Made by a program: the position numbers and the translations under genes
From: Streptococcus sp. Marseille-Q5986
Lineage (GTDB): Bacteria > Bacillota > Bacilli > Lactobacillales > Streptococcaceae
Length of the DNA stretch: 64,000 bases
Reading direction: 5' to 3'
NCBI RefSeq assembly: GCF_946902915.1
Contig: NZ_CAMPPY010000001.1
Location: forward strand, 584,263 to 648,262
Notes under the pieces: generated by a model
What the model was told of the DNA's origin: nothing
The model's input: only the letters and a program-made list of their open reading frames with translations
Database searches by the model: none
In this document: positions 55,715 through 64,000 of the stretch, piece after piece
Position numbering within the stretch: the stretch's first letter is position 1
Layout: each line of letters starts with the position of its first letter

Positions 55715-55988
55715 TTGTTCCTCGCATTGAATCCGACGTTCTTCATAAATCAAAAAGCGACATAGGTTGTCGGCTATTTATTATAAATACATTAATGAGC
55801 ATTCCAGTCGTATCTTCGGTCTAAAATTAGTATTTTGTGTTATAAGAGATAAGCTTCTTGTTTTGCTCTTTGATTTCCCGCATAATAATAAGATAAAAAG
55901 TGGGTGATAGAGCAATTCAGAGCCATCAAAATTAATGAAATACAGTATACAGTTTTTTCTTTTAACACATTTCAAATTCCCTCAAAAA

Positions 55989-55997
55989 TGGTATAAT
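55989..55997 (+). promoter_or_regulatory. Extended -10 promoter of leuS
   Basis: TGG-TATAAT (TATAAT 55992-55997), 28 bp before ATG. No T-box leader (no GGTGGNACC-type antiterminator) is visible. Confidence 0.7.
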
Positions 55998-56025
55998 AGT
56001 AACATCACAAAATTGGAGAGAGACC

Positions 56026-58527
56026 ATGAGTTTTTACAATCATAAAGAAATTGAGCCTAAGTGGCAGGGCTACTGGGCAGAACATCATACATTTAAGACA
56101 GGAACAGATGCATTAAAACCGAAGTTTTATGCGCTTGACATGTTCCCATATCCGTCTGGAGCGGGTCTGCACGTAGGACATCCAGAAGGTTATACAGCGA
56201 CTGATATCCTCAGTCGTTACAAACGTGCGCAAGGTTACAATGTCCTTCACCCAATGGGTTGGGATGCTTTTGGTTTGCCTGCAGAGCAATATGCTATGGA
56301 TACTGGTAATGACCCAGCAGAATTTACAGCTGAGAACATTGCTAACTTCAAACGCCAAATCAATGCGCTTGGATTTTCTTATGACTGGGATCGTGAAGTC
56401 AATACAACAGATCCAAACTACTACAAGTGGACGCAATGGATTTTCACTAAGCTTTATGAAAAAGGCTTGGCCTATGAAGCGGAAGTGCCAGTAAACTGGG
56501 TTGAGGAATTGGGGACAGCCATCGCCAACGAAGAAGTCCTTCCTGACGGAACTTCTGAGCGTGGTGGCTATCCCGTTGTCCGCAAACCAATGCGCCAATG
56601 GATGCTTAAAATTACGGCCTATGCGGAGCGCTTGCTCAATGACTTAGACGAGCTTGATTGGCCAGAGTCTATCAAGGACATGCAACGCAACTGGATTGGG
56701 AAATCAACTGGTGCCAATGTAACCTTTAAAGTTAAGGGAATAGACAAGGAATTCATAGTCTTTACCACTCGTCCTGATACTCTTTTCGGTGCGACTTTCA
56801 CTGTCTTAGCTCCTGAGCATGATTTGGTTGACACTATCACAAGCCCAGAGCAAGCTGATGCAGTTGCGGACTACAAACACCAAGCTAGTCTCAAGTCTGA
56901 CTTGGCTCGTACCGACCTTGCCAAGGAAAAAACTGGTGTTTGGACAGGTGCCTATGCCATCAACCCTGTCAATGGCAAGGAAATTCCAATCTGGATTGCC
57001 GACTATGTTCTTGCTAGTTATGGAACAGGTGCTGTCATGGCTGTGCCTGCCCATGACCAACGTGACTGGGAATTTGCCAAACAATTTGCCCTTCCAATCG
57101 TAGAAGTGCTAGAAGGTGGAAATGTAGCAGAAGCTGCTTACACAGAAGATGGTCTTCATGTCAATTCAGACTTCCTAAATGGATTGAACAAAGAAGAAGC
57201 GATTGCTAAGATTGTAGCTTGGTTGGAAGAAAAAGGCTGTGGTCAAGAAAAAGTCACCTACCGTCTCCGTGACTGGCTCTTTAGCCGTCAACGTTACTGG
57301 GGTGAGCCAATTCCAATCATTCATTGGGAAGATGGAACTTCAACAGCCGTTTCAGAAAGTGAACTCCCACTTGTCTTACCTGTAACTAAGGATATCCGCC
57401 CTTCAGGTACTGGGGAAAGCCCATTGGCTAACTTGACCGACTGGCTTGAAGTGACTCGTGAAGATGGCGTCAAAGGTCGTCGCGAAACCAATACGATGCC
57501 ACAGTGGGCTGGTTCAAGCTGGTACTACCTCCGTTATATTGACCCACACAATACTGAGAAATTGGCTGATGAGGACCTCCTCAAACAATGGTTACCAGTA
57601 GATATCTACGTGGGTGGTGCGGAGCATGCTGTTCTTCACTTGCTCTACGCTCGTTTCTGGCACAAATTCCTCTATGACCTTGGTGTTGTACCTACTAAAG
57701 AGCCATTCCAAAAACTCTTTAATCAAGGGATGATTTTGGGAACAAGCTACCGTGACCACCGTGGAGCTCTTGTAGCGACTGACAAGGTTGAAAAACGTGA
57801 CGGTTCTTTCTTCCATGTGGAAACAGGGGAAGAGTTGGAGCAAGCACCAGCCAAGATGTCTAAATCGCTCAAGAACGTTGTTAACCCAGATGATGTAGTG
57901 GAACAATACGGTGCTGACACACTTCGTGTTTATGAAATGTTTATGGGACCACTTGATGCTTCGATTGCTTGGTCTGAAGAAGGTCTGGAAGGAAGCCGTA
58001 AGTTCCTTGATCGTGTTTACCGTTTGATTACAAGTAAAGAAATCGCTGCGGAAAACAATGGTGCTCTTGACAAGGTTTACAATGAAACAGTTAAAGCTGT
58101 CACTGAGCAAATCGAATCCATGAAATTCAACACAGCCATTGCCCAACTCATGGTCTTTGTCAACTCGGCTAATAAGGAAGACAAACTCTATGTGGACTAT
58201 GCTAAAGGCTTTATCCAATTGATTGCCCCATTTGCACCTCACTTGGCAGAAGAACTCTGGCAAATAGTTGCAGTAACAGGTGAGTCAATCTCTTACGTAG
58301 CTTGGCCAACATGGGACGAAAGCAAATTAGTTGAAGACGAAATCGAAATCGTCGTCCAAATCAAAGGAAAAGTTCGTGCCAAACTCATGGTCGCTAAAGA
58401 TCTATCACGCGAAGAATTGCAAGAAATTGCTCTCGCTGACGAAAAAGTCAAGGCAGAAATTGACGGTAAGGAAATCGTGAAAGTGATTGCGGTACCTAAC
58501 AAACTCGTTAATATCGTCGTTAAATAA
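56026..58527 (+). CDS. leuS: Leucyl-tRNA synthetase
   Basis: The product has 833 residues. The class I signature HIGH-type motif is [12 protein letters not shown] and the KMSKS motif is AKMSKSLKN. An editing domain (CP1, about 220-410) is present with its T-rich region, and the C-terminal anticodon-binding domain ends [11 protein letters not shown]. It charges tRNA-Leu. A second, out-of-gene copy of the last codons lies 53 bp downstream (58580-58612). Confidence 0.97.
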   Translation: MSFYNHKEIEPKWQGYWAEHHTFKTGTDALKPKFYALDMFPYPSGAGLHVGHPEGYTATDILSRYKRAQGYNVLHPMGWDAFGLPAEQYAMDTGNDPAEFTAENIANFKRQINALGFSYDWDREVNTTDPNYYKWTQWIFTKLYEKGLAYEAEVPVNWVEELGTAIANEEVLPDGTSERGGYPVVRKPMRQWMLKITAYAERLLNDLDELDWPESIKDMQRNWIGKSTGANVTFKVKGIDKEFIVFTTRPDTLFGATFTVLAPEHDLVDTITSPEQADAVADYKHQASLKSDLARTDLAKEKTGVWTGAYAINPVNGKEIPIWIADYVLASYGTGAVMAVPAHDQRDWEFAKQFALPIVEVLEGGNVAEAAYTEDGLHVNSDFLNGLNKEEAIAKIVAWLEEKGCGQEKVTYRLRDWLFSRQRYWGEPIPIIHWEDGTSTAVSESELPLVLPVTKDIRPSGTGESPLANLTDWLEVTREDGVKGRRETNTMPQWAGSSWYYLRYIDPHNTEKLADEDLLKQWLPVDIYVGGAEHAVLHLLYARFWHKFLYDLGVVPTKEPFQKLFNQGMILGTSYRDHRGALVATDKVEKRDGSFFHVETGEELEQAPAKMSKSLKNVVNPDDVVEQYGADTLRVYEMFMGPLDASIAWSEEGLEGSRKFLDRVYRLITSKEIAAENNGALDKVYNETVKAVTEQIESMKFNTAIAQLMVFVNSANKEDKLYVDYAKGFIQLIAPFAPHLAEELWQIVAVTGESISYVAWPTWDESKLVEDEIEIVVQIKGKVRAKLMVAKDLSREELQEIALADEKVKAEIDGKEIVKVIAVPNKLVNIVVK

Positions 58528-58552
58528 CGAGTTTATTAGCTCTATCTGCCAC

Positions 58553-58579
58553 CTTCAATAGTCCACTGAACTATTGAAG
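58553..58579. repeat. Hairpin inserted after leuS
   Basis: CTTCAATAGT-CCACTGA-ACTATTGAAG. It separates the leuS stop from a second copy of the leuS 3' end and resembles loosely the AGTCCA/TGGACT hairpins at 37819 and 45768. Confidence 0.5.
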
Positions 58580-58612
58580 CCAACTAAATTGGTTAATATT
58601 GTTGTGAAATAA
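58580..58612 (+). repeat. Second, diverged copy of the leuS 3' end
   Basis: CCAACTAAATTG... encodes [10 protein letters not shown] and TAA, matching the leuS end [10 protein letters not shown] with many synonymous differences. It is a remnant of another leuS allele. Confidence 0.75.
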
Positions 58613-58616
58613 GATA

Positions 58617-58650
58617 GGAATCCTTCAGAGTAGAATCTGGAGGATTTTTA
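58617..58650 (+). terminator. Terminator of leuS
   Basis: AATCCTTCAGA pairs with TCTGGAGGATT, then TTTATTT. Confidence 0.8.
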
Positions 58651-58651
58651 T

Positions 58652-58686
58652 TTGACAGGAACTTTTTATTTTATTAATATAATTAA
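58652..58686 (+). promoter_or_regulatory. Promoter of MarR gene with internal dyad
   Basis: TTGACA (58652-58657), 17 bp, TAATAT (58675-58680). TTAAT-ATA-ATTAA (58674-58686) covers the -10 and may be the operator of the regulator encoded next. Confidence 0.5.
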
Positions 58687-58703
58687 CAAAGAAAAGAGCG
58701 ATT

Positions 58704-59159
58704 ATGGATAAAAAAGAATTTATTACATTTAATAATCGTTTCAATAGATTTATTTTATCATTTGAACAGTTTAAAAAAAATCAACATAAAATTAGTATTG
58801 ACAAATCCATTACGTTGAATGAGGTACATTTGATTGTTGTGATTGGGAAAAATCAGCCCTTAAATCTAGTGAAATTATCTGAATTATTAGAAGTTTCAAG
58901 AAGTGCAATAACTCAAAGTGTTAGGAGATTAATTCAAAAAAATTTAGTTGTTTTTGATTTTGCTCCGAATAATGGGAAAAATAAATATTTGAGATTATCT
59001 GAAAAAGGCATCAAAGTTTTTAAAATCCATAAGGAGCAACAAGCATATATTGAAAAATCGGTCTTTTCAGTTTTAAACAACTATAGCGAGGAGGAGCTTC
59101 AGACAGTTGTGAAATTGATGGATGATATTGAAAAGGTGTGGGGAGGATTACCGTGGTAA
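58704..59159 (+). CDS. MarR-family transcriptional regulator
   Basis: The product has 151 residues. The winged helix (about 40-115) reads LNLVKLSELLEVSRSAITQS followed by VRRLIQKNLV, with long helices at both ends for dimerisation. AT-rich codon use (TTA, AAA, ATT) differs from leuS and matches the following decayed gene. It probably regulated the broken hydrolase gene behind it. Confidence 0.85.
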   Translation: MDKKEFITFNNRFNRFILSFEQFKKNQHKISIDKSITLNEVHLIVVIGKNQPLNLVKLSELLEVSRSAITQSVRRLIQKNLVVFDFAPNNGKNKYLRLSEKGIKVFKIHKEQQAYIEKSVFSVLNNYSEEELQTVVKLMDDIEKVWGGLPW

Positions 59160-59214
59160 AAGTCGCGGTAAATTTTAAATTTGATTGTTAAGTTTATTAA
59201 CAAAAGGAGGAGAT

Positions 59215-60433
59215 ATGACTGTAAATATTGAACTGATTTCACAAACTGACCTAGCAGATGAATCTTTTTATATTACTATCAATGGTCTAGAACCAAGGAC
59301 AAGGTATTGTGTAGAAATGTATCTATCTGATTATTACTGTATAAATGCTCCCTTGATTTTAGATCATGATGTTATGTGGAAATAAACTGCATTTTTTATC
59401 TGATCAGGGCGGTATGATTGATACCTCTCAGACAGCATCTATTTCGGGATCTTATAAAGGAATTTCAGGAATGGGCTTATTCTTTAATGCGAAACCGTTG
59501 AAGAATAGGAAAAGGAGATTACCTAGTTCTCTTGATAGAATTCCATTGCGAGATTGTTTTGGTGTTGAAATTAAAATCAGGCCGGGGAAAGATGTGGTCG
59601 CGGAGCAAAGTTTTGTAAGGCGTTATATGAATCTGGGACTAAGGTATTAAGATATTTATGATAAGCATTTTCAAGGCCGATTATTTTATGATGAAAAGTT
59701 AAGAAAGGCACCAGCCGTAATTATTGTTAGCGGTAGTGAGGGAAGAATTGAAAAAGCTCAGAACATTGCCCAACTTTTATCTTCTAGAGGCTATATTTGT
59801 CTTGCTATAGCTTATTTTGGTTTAGAGGGATTACCCCAAAACTTAGAACGAATTCCGGTAGAATGTCTGGAGGAAGCGAAAGATTTTCTATATTATCATC
59901 CTCAAGTTGATAATACAAAAATAGGAATATATGGTTGTTCTAAAGGAGCAAAGCTTGTTCTGGCTGGACAAAGTATTTTGGATGATGCGCAATGTTTGGT
60001 ACTCAATTCCCCCTCAAATGTAATATTTGAGGGAATAAAGGGAAAAATCAACTCTCATTCATCTTCTTGGACATATTTGCAAAAAGAACTTCCGTATCAA
60101 AAATTTCAACTAGGAAATTATTTGTTAAACAAGTTTTTTGGAAAACATATTCCTGAAGATAGTAGGGCTCAGATTGATGTGAGTAAAATTGCCTCTCCTT
60201 TATTATTACTAGGAAGCGACGTTGATGAAATATGGGATGCGTCATCTGCGATAGATGGTATTATTTCACATTATAAAGGGAAATCCATTTTGTTTAAAAA
60301 ATACTATGAAATGGGGCATATGTTGACGGTTGCTTATCAACCGAATCATCGTTATCGAAAAGATTGGTGCTTATTAATGAAAGAAAGTGTAGACTCTTGG
60401 TTTGCTACGATAATTTTTTTGATACACATTTGA
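59215..60433 (+). pseudogene. BAAT-type acyltransferase/hydrolase, broken by stops and a frameshift
   Basis: The ATG at 59215 behind AAAGGAGGAG starts TVNIELISQTDLADESFYIT, an acyl-CoA thioester hydrolase/BAAT N-terminal domain. It stops at TAA (59383-59385), likely from TCA in WKSTAFF. A frameshift about 10 bp later opens the frame LSDQGGMIDTSQTASISGSY. A second TAA (59648-59650) interrupts the same frame. The rest (DIYDKHFQGRLFYDEK, KAPAVIIVSGSEGR, nucleophile elbow GCSKGAKL, histidine region YYEMGHMLTVAY) runs to 60433. Intact it would be about 405 residues, normal for BAAT_C proteins. Confidence 0.82.
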
Positions 60434-60458
60434 AAAATTTGTAGATAGTTCTGAACGG

Positions 60459-60467
60459 TGCTATAAT
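60459..60467 (+). promoter_or_regulatory. Extended -10 promoter of yjdF-like gene
   Basis: TGC-TATAAT (TATAAT 60462-60467), giving a leader of about 110 nt before the GTG start. Confidence 0.65.
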
Positions 60468-60473
60468 AGTCCC

Positions 60474-60583
60474 AACTAAGATAAAAACACAGTTCTGGTT
60501 GGTAGTCCAGACGTAGGCAAGTCTATCAGTAGCCTTCCTCCTTGGTTGTCCATTCTTAGGGATAGATTTAAGGAGGTGCTGTC
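60474..60583 (+). ncRNA. Structured leader, candidate yjdF (azaaromatic) riboswitch
   Basis: A 110-nt leader precedes the yjdF-like gene. CCTCCTT (60537-60543) is fully complementary to the SD AAGGAGG (60570-60576), so the SD can be sequestered. Conserved-looking segments GTAGTCCAGACGTAGGC and TAGCC fit the yjdF class, but no covariation model could be run. Translational control is the likely mode. Confidence 0.55.
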
Positions 60584-60795
60584 GTGGAAATCGTTTCAAT
60601 TGGCTTGACAGTTTATTTTGAAGATGGATTTTGGCATGGATTGTTTGAACAAGAGTATGAGGAAATTTATCAAGTTTGTCGTGCGACGTTTGGTCAGGAA
60701 CCAAAAGATAATGAAATTTTAAGATTTTTACAGACTCAGTTTGTTCGGTTATCTTTTAGCACAGAGGCGACAGTCAAACAGCATGTGCAGATTAA
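60584..60795 (+). pseudogene. yjdF-like (DUF2992) gene, truncated by IS
   Basis: The GTG at 60584 reads MEIVSIGLTVYFEDGFWHGL, FEQEYEEIYQVCRATFG and FLQTQFVRLSF, the N-terminus of YjdF. After about 71 residues it runs into the IS left end at 60796. The usual Lys/Arg/Gln-rich C-terminal half is absent to the right of the IS, so a deletion accompanied the insertion. Confidence 0.8.
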
Positions 60796-61607
60796 GAATC
60801 TGTATTCACAAAAAAATGTTAAACTAAAGATATGATACGAAAAGCATATGATACCGATTTAACCGATCAAGAATGGGCTAAACTTGAACCCTATTTCTCC
60901 CAACATCGCACCTATAAGTGGGCTAAACGAGAACTCGTGAACGCCACCTTGTATATCACTAAAACAGGTTGCAAATGGCGCATGCTCCCTCATGATTTCC
61001 CTCCTTCCCCAACTGTCTGGAGTTTCTTTCGTCGTGCCAGAGAGAGCGGCTTGTGGGACACCATTTTGACGGAACTGGTTAAAAAAAGCGACTGAAAGCT
61101 GGTAGAGCAGCCACTCCAACCTATGCTATCATTGATTCTCAAAGCGTGAAAACAACAGATGCCGCAGAGGAACGTGGGATTGATGGCGGTAAGAAGGTCA
61201 AAGGGAGGAAGCGCCACATCCTTGTGGATACTGTGGGAAATCTTCTCGATGTGGTGGTTCATGCAGCTCATTTGCACGGCACAAAATCAGGTTTTTTAGT
61301 GGCTCGCAAAGTGATGCTACAATTCCCAACCATCAAGGCTTTTTCAGCCGATGCTGGTTATCGTAAAAGCTCTGAGGAGATGATGGTGAAGGAGTTTGGT
61401 TGCCCAGTAGATATTTCTGAAAAAATCAAGGACAGCTGGCAAATCATCCCCAAACCTTGGGTTGTTGAGCGAACTTTTTCTTGGTTGAATCACTCTCGAA
61501 GATTAGCTAAGGATGTTGAAAAATCCGTATCGTCAGAGCTTGCTTTTGTCAAACTTTCACACATTAATCGGCTTTTAAAGGCTCTATCATTTTGTGAATA
61601 CAGGTTC
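60796..61607 (+). mobile_element. IS5-family (IS1381-like) insertion sequence, copy 2
   Basis: 812 bp, same ends as copy 1 (27053-27864), with only a few base changes (for example CKW for CQW, KSVSS for KSLSS). Flanking triplets are TAA on the left and TTA on the right, so there is no matching target repeat. Confidence 0.85.
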
Positions 61608-61640
61608 TTATTTGTTAAAGTGTTTAGTAAGAGAAAATAA
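60832..61640 (+). CDS. IS5-family transposase made by -1 frameshift, copy 2
   Basis: orfA (60832-61095) and the downstream frame join by a -1 slip at A7-G (61081-61088), as in copy 1. The DDE motif residues are unchanged. The stop is 33 bp outside the IS end, so the C-terminus (LFVKVFSKRK) comes from flanking DNA and is longer than in copy 1. Activity is plausible. Confidence 0.82.
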
Positions 61641-61658
61641 AGATGTATTGGAGAGAAA

Positions 61659-62115
61659 ATGAAAATTCGTTTTGAAATGAATACAGAGTTTTCAGAAAAA
61701 GACCCCATACATTGTAATTCAGGCAGCTCAGTTAACCGACCAAGCAAGAGAAGTCATGGAGTATTTAGAACAATTTTAAACGACTAATCAGGTGGTCATT
61801 CCTATTCGAACGGATGCTCATCTGGTTATGGTGAAAATTGAGGATCTTATTCTAGCAGATATCGATAAGAATTTGTTGACCATTTATACGGTAGACGGGA
61901 TTTATAAAACTAAGGAAACATTGTCAAACTTTCAGAATCGGGTTAACCGGCATAATTTCATACAGATATCACGTCATTCAATTATAAACATTGACCATCT
62001 GAAGTCATTATCGGATAGCTTTTCAGGGAACATGATGGCCAAAATGACTCGGGGTATCAAATCTAGTGTGAGTCGGAAATACGTTAAGTCCTTAATGGAT
62101 TATCTAGGTTTATAG
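61659..62115 (+). pseudogene. LytTR DNA-binding regulator, broken
   Basis: The ATG at 61659 behind TGGAGAG reads MKIRFEMNTEFSEKDP. One extra base near 61706-61712 shifts the frame; the second frame continues YIVIQAAQLTDQAREVMEYL. An in-frame TAA (61777-61779) follows, and then IPIRTDAHLVMVKIEDLILA and the LytTR DNA-binding domain (NFIQISRHSIINIDHLKSL, SRKYVKSLMDYLGL) run to 62115. Intact length would be about 150 residues. An internal start at 61792 could still make the LytTR domain alone. The partner membrane gene follows after 9 bp. Confidence 0.82.
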
Positions 62116-62124
62116 GAGAAAATC

Positions 62125-62544
62125 ATGAAGCGATTGATTGCTTATTTTGTATCGGGAATGCGTACGGCCTCCTTTGTTTATTTGAGTTTGGTGTTATGGG
62201 CTCAGTTTTATTCAGGTATTACCTATCCCGCACCAACGACAAAAAATACTCTAGCTTTGTTTTTGATGAGTGGAATTATGGGGGTATTGACCTTAATCCT
62301 TGAGAGGCTAGAGTTTCTTGCTTATAGTATGCGTGTGGGAGTTCATTTGTTAGCGACAGCTACTATTTTAGTATTGACCTACCTATTCTTTGGCTGGGGT
62401 TCAGCATTGTTGAGTCCCTTGCTTTGGTTCTTTTTCTTATTAATTTATGGACTGATATGGTTGTATCAAATCTGGCAAACTCATAAACTCACCCAACGAA
62501 TTAATCAAGCCTTAGAGGATAAAAGACAGAAAACGGGTCACTAA
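62125..62544 (+). CDS. DUF3021-family membrane protein
   Basis: The product has 139 residues with four membrane helices (about 14-32, 45-62, 70-92, 97-118) and a polar tail. Proteins of this type are paired with LytTR regulators in streptococci, where the membrane partner holds the regulator inactive (LytTR regulatory systems such as HdrRM and BrsRM are the known design; DUF3021 is a related type). SD AGGAGA precedes ATG. The membrane partner is intact though the regulator is broken. Confidence 0.82.
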   Translation: MKRLIAYFVSGMRTASFVYLSLVLWAQFYSGITYPAPTTKNTLALFLMSGIMGVLTLILERLEFLAYSMRVGVHLLATATILVLTYLFFGWGSALLSPLLWFFFLLIYGLIWLYQIWQTHKLTQRINQALEDKRQKTGH

Positions 62545-62638
62545 TATAGTGTTGAGGATGAAGTTTTAAGACAGTGCTAGTTTCCAAAGAGAACAATTTG
62601 TGATATAGTATTTTCAGCGTAAAACAAGGAGAAGAAAG

Positions 62639-63334
62639 ATGCCAGTAAATGAATATGGTCAGATGATTGGTGAGTCAATGGAAGGTTATACACCAGGTAA
62701 ACTGCCTTCTATTGATTTCTTAGAAGGGCGTTATGCTCGGATAGAGGCTCTCTCGGTAGAAAAACATGCGAGGGATTTGCTAGCTGTTTATGGCCCTGAT
62801 ACGCCTCAGGAGATGTGGACCTACCTTTTTCAGGAGCCAGTGGTAGATATGGAGGAGCTGGTTACCCTTTTAAATCAGATGTTGGCTCGTAAGGATCGTT
62901 TTTACTATGCAATCATAGACAAGGCAACTGGTAAGGCTTTGGGAACTTTTTCTCTCATGCGCATTGACCAGAATAACCGAGTAATAGAAGTGGGAGCTGT
63001 TACTTTTTCTCCAAAACTCAGAGGGACACGGATAGGGACAGAAGCCCGGTATCTACTGGCGCGCTATGTCTTTGAAGAGCTTAACTATCGTCGCTATGAA
63101 TGGAAATGCGATGCTCTTAACCTGCCATCAAGACGAGCTGCAGAACGTTTGGGCTTTATTTATGAAGGAACATTCTGTCAGGCAGTGGTTTATAAGTGAC
63201 GGACGAGGGATACGGATTGGTTGTCTATGATTGATAAGGACTGACCCAAAGTCAAAGATCGTTTGGAAACATGGTTGCGTCCTGAAAATTTTGCTAAAAA
63301 TGGACGGCAGCACAAGAGCTTGAGAGAACTCTAA
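62639..63334 (+). pseudogene. GNAT acetyltransferase (RimL-like) with two in-frame stops
   Basis: The frame runs from the ATG at 62639 to TAA at 63334 (231 codons) but has TGA at 63197-63199 (after AVVYK) and near 63242 (after MIDKD). The first product is 186 residues and still holds the acetyl-CoA fold (YAIIDKATGKALGTFSLMRI, SPKLRGTRIGTEARYL, LNLPSRRAAERLGFIYEGTF). The tail past the stops reads GRxDTDWLSMIDKD and LETWLRPENFAKNGRQHKSL. The GNAT core may remain active; the last 45 residues are lost. Confidence 0.78.
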
Positions 63335-63345
63335 GAGGTGATGGT

Positions 63346-63762
63346 ATGATAACTATTAGAAAGCAAGAAATTGTCAAGCTAGAGGATGTTTTGCCTCTCT
63401 ATCAGGCAGTCGGTTGGACAAATTATACCCATCAACCTCAGATGCTGGAGAAGGCCTTGCCTCACTCATTAGCGATTTATCTGGCACTTGATAGCGATGC
63501 CGTGGTGGGCTTGGTCCGTTTTGTTGGAGATGGTTTTTCATCGATTTTTGTCCAGGATTTGATCGTTTTGCCTAGCTATCAGCGCCAAGGGATTGGTAGT
63601 GCCTTAATGGGAAAGGCTTTAGAGGATTTCAAAGATGTCTACCAAGTCCAACTAGTGACCGAACAGACAGAAAAAACCTTGGGATTCTATCGTTCACTGG
63701 GTTTTGAAATCTTATCCACCTATAATTGTATAGGAATGACTTGGATGAATCGAGAAAAATAA
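63346..63762 (+). CDS. GNAT-family N-acetyltransferase
   Basis: The product has 138 residues. The acetyl-CoA motif is DLIVLPSYQRQGIGSALMGK, with the following helix and strand VQLVTEQTEKTLGFYRSLGF. It is a small stand-alone GNAT of unknown substrate. It starts 11 bp after the previous gene's ancestral stop, behind AGAGGTG, so the two were probably one operon. Confidence 0.85.
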   Translation: MITIRKQEIVKLEDVLPLYQAVGWTNYTHQPQMLEKALPHSLAIYLALDSDAVVGLVRFVGDGFSSIFVQDLIVLPSYQRQGIGSALMGKALEDFKDVYQVQLVTEQTEKTLGFYRSLGFEILSTYNCIGMTWMNREK

Positions 63763-63777
63763 TAAAATTTGTTTTTT

Positions 63778-63810
63778 CTTAAGCAAAGTTTAAGGCTGGT
63801 CTAGTATTAT
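63778..63810 (+). promoter_or_regulatory. CiaR-type promoter (first)
   Basis: CTTAAG-CAAAG-TTTAAG (63778-63794), then 10 bp and TATTAT (63805-63810). This matches the CiaR direct repeat TTTAAG-N5-TTTAAG (one mismatch) at the fixed distance from the -10. Confidence 0.8.
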
Positions 63811-63816
63811 ACAACT

Positions 63817-63911
63817 ATTAAATAAAGACCTCCTAACTTTATTTAATGAAATCCTAAAACTTTTTTCATCATAATCTCCTAATGAAGTCACCCAATCAGG
63901 TGGCTTTTTTT
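63817..63911 (+). ncRNA. CiaR-controlled small RNA (csRNA)
   Basis: About 95 nt from the predicted start to the terminator stem AGTCACC-CAATCA-GGTGGCT (63886-63905) plus T run. An upstream stem is AAATAAAG with CTTTATTT around ACCTCCTAA (anti-SD loop). The single-stranded region TCATCATAATCTCCTAATG is complementary to an SD plus start codon. These are the hallmarks of pneumococcal csRNAs, which block translation initiation of targets such as comC. Confidence 0.82.
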
Positions 63912-63965
63912 CTTGGATAGGTGATGGTGATAGAATTTTTTGTAAAATAGTAAAATATGAGAAAA

Positions 63966-63998
63966 GTTAAGCTAGTTTTAAGCCTTGTCTTGTATTAT
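63966..63998 (+). promoter_or_regulatory. CiaR-type promoter (second)
   Basis: GTTAAG-CTAGT-TTTAAG (63966-63982), 10 bp, TATTAT (63993-63998). Same geometry as the first; its transcript would begin just past the window end, so a tandem csRNA pair is expected. Confidence 0.78.
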
Positions 63999-64000
63999 AT

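Noticed and set aside
55715..55988. Minus-strand 64-residue ORF and possible T-box leader before leuS
   Set aside because: The ORF has no SD or family features, and no T-box sequence (GGTGGNACC-type) or specifier hairpin was found; only the leuS extended -10 is supported.
57592..58263. 223-residue minus-strand ORF inside leuS
   Set aside because: It is an antisense shadow of a conserved leuS region; no start signal and no known domain.

Overview
The window is low-GC Firmicute chromosome with streptococcal content throughout, and it fits the Streptococcus mitis/pneumoniae group best. Pointers are pyruvate oxidase (spxB) and lactate oxidase (lctO), a copY-cupA-copA copper operon with two CopY boxes, BOX elements, a RUP-like repeat, CiaR-type small-RNA promoters, extended -10 promoters (TGN-TATAAT), and IS1381-like and IS1167-like elements. 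Species cannot be fixed from this stretch. From memory, pneumococcal reference genomes do not place ftsX beside the glycyl-radical gene cluster; here they meet at a decayed IS1167-like element, so a rearrangement or a non-pneumococcal relative is likely.

Layout. 1-2.7 kb: partial pseudouridine synthase, typA and a small membrane gene. 2.7-6.3 kb: RUP-like repeat, then a lactococcin-972-type bacteriocin with its membrane protein and ABC ATPase. 6.3-11.5 kb: murD-murG-divIB and the PyrR-attenuated pyrF-pyrE. 11.5-15.1 kb: a second secreted-peptide locus with three permease genes (one frameshifted) and an ATPase. 15.1-24.2 kb: truncated binding-protein gene, lctO, copper operon, BOX, spxB, a VOC protein, broken SemiSWEET gene, manA. 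24.2-32.7 kb: broken Na+ symporter gene, TipA-like MerR regulator, a DUF1697-type gene split by an IS5-family element, flavoprotein, DegV, TetR regulator, dCMP deaminase, upp, clpP. 32.7-37.8 kb: ylbG and livJHMGF. 38.0-41.5 kb: an unusual operon encoding a winged-helix/cytidylyltransferase/kinase fusion, a 61-residue membrane protein and an NCS1-type permease. 41.6-45.2 kb: CBS-ACT protein, prfB with programmed frameshift, ftsE, ftsX. 45.2-46.5 kb: IS1167-like remnant. 46.5-55.7 kb: glycyl-radical sugar-alcohol cluster (activase, DeoR and SorC regulators, PTS IIA-IIB-IIC, glycyl radical enzyme, FSA/TalC aldolase, GldA). 56.0-58.5 kb: leuS. 58.6-64.0 kb: a decaying accessory strip (MarR, broken BAAT hydrolase, yjdF with a leader and an IS insertion, broken LytTR regulator plus DUF3021 protein, GNAT genes), ending in tandem CiaR-type small-RNA promoters.

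How genes work together. The 46.5-55.7 kb cluster fits import and phosphorylation of an anhydro-hexitol, radical ring opening, aldol cleavage to glyceraldehyde-3-phosphate and hydroxyacetone, then reduction to 1,2-propanediol. Two direct repeats of CGAAAG spaced exactly 21 bp lie both in front of the DeoR gene and in front of the radical enzyme gene. A palindrome, GCACATTTGTGC, in front of the PTS genes recurs with one change in front of the radical enzyme gene. The 38-41.5 kb operon looks like self-regulated uptake, phosphorylation and CTP activation of a choline-like alcohol. Both bacteriocin-type loci share one design: strong promoter, secreted peptide, hairpin, then membrane and ABC genes. 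Many accessory genes carry one to three inactivating mutations, while housekeeping operons are intact.
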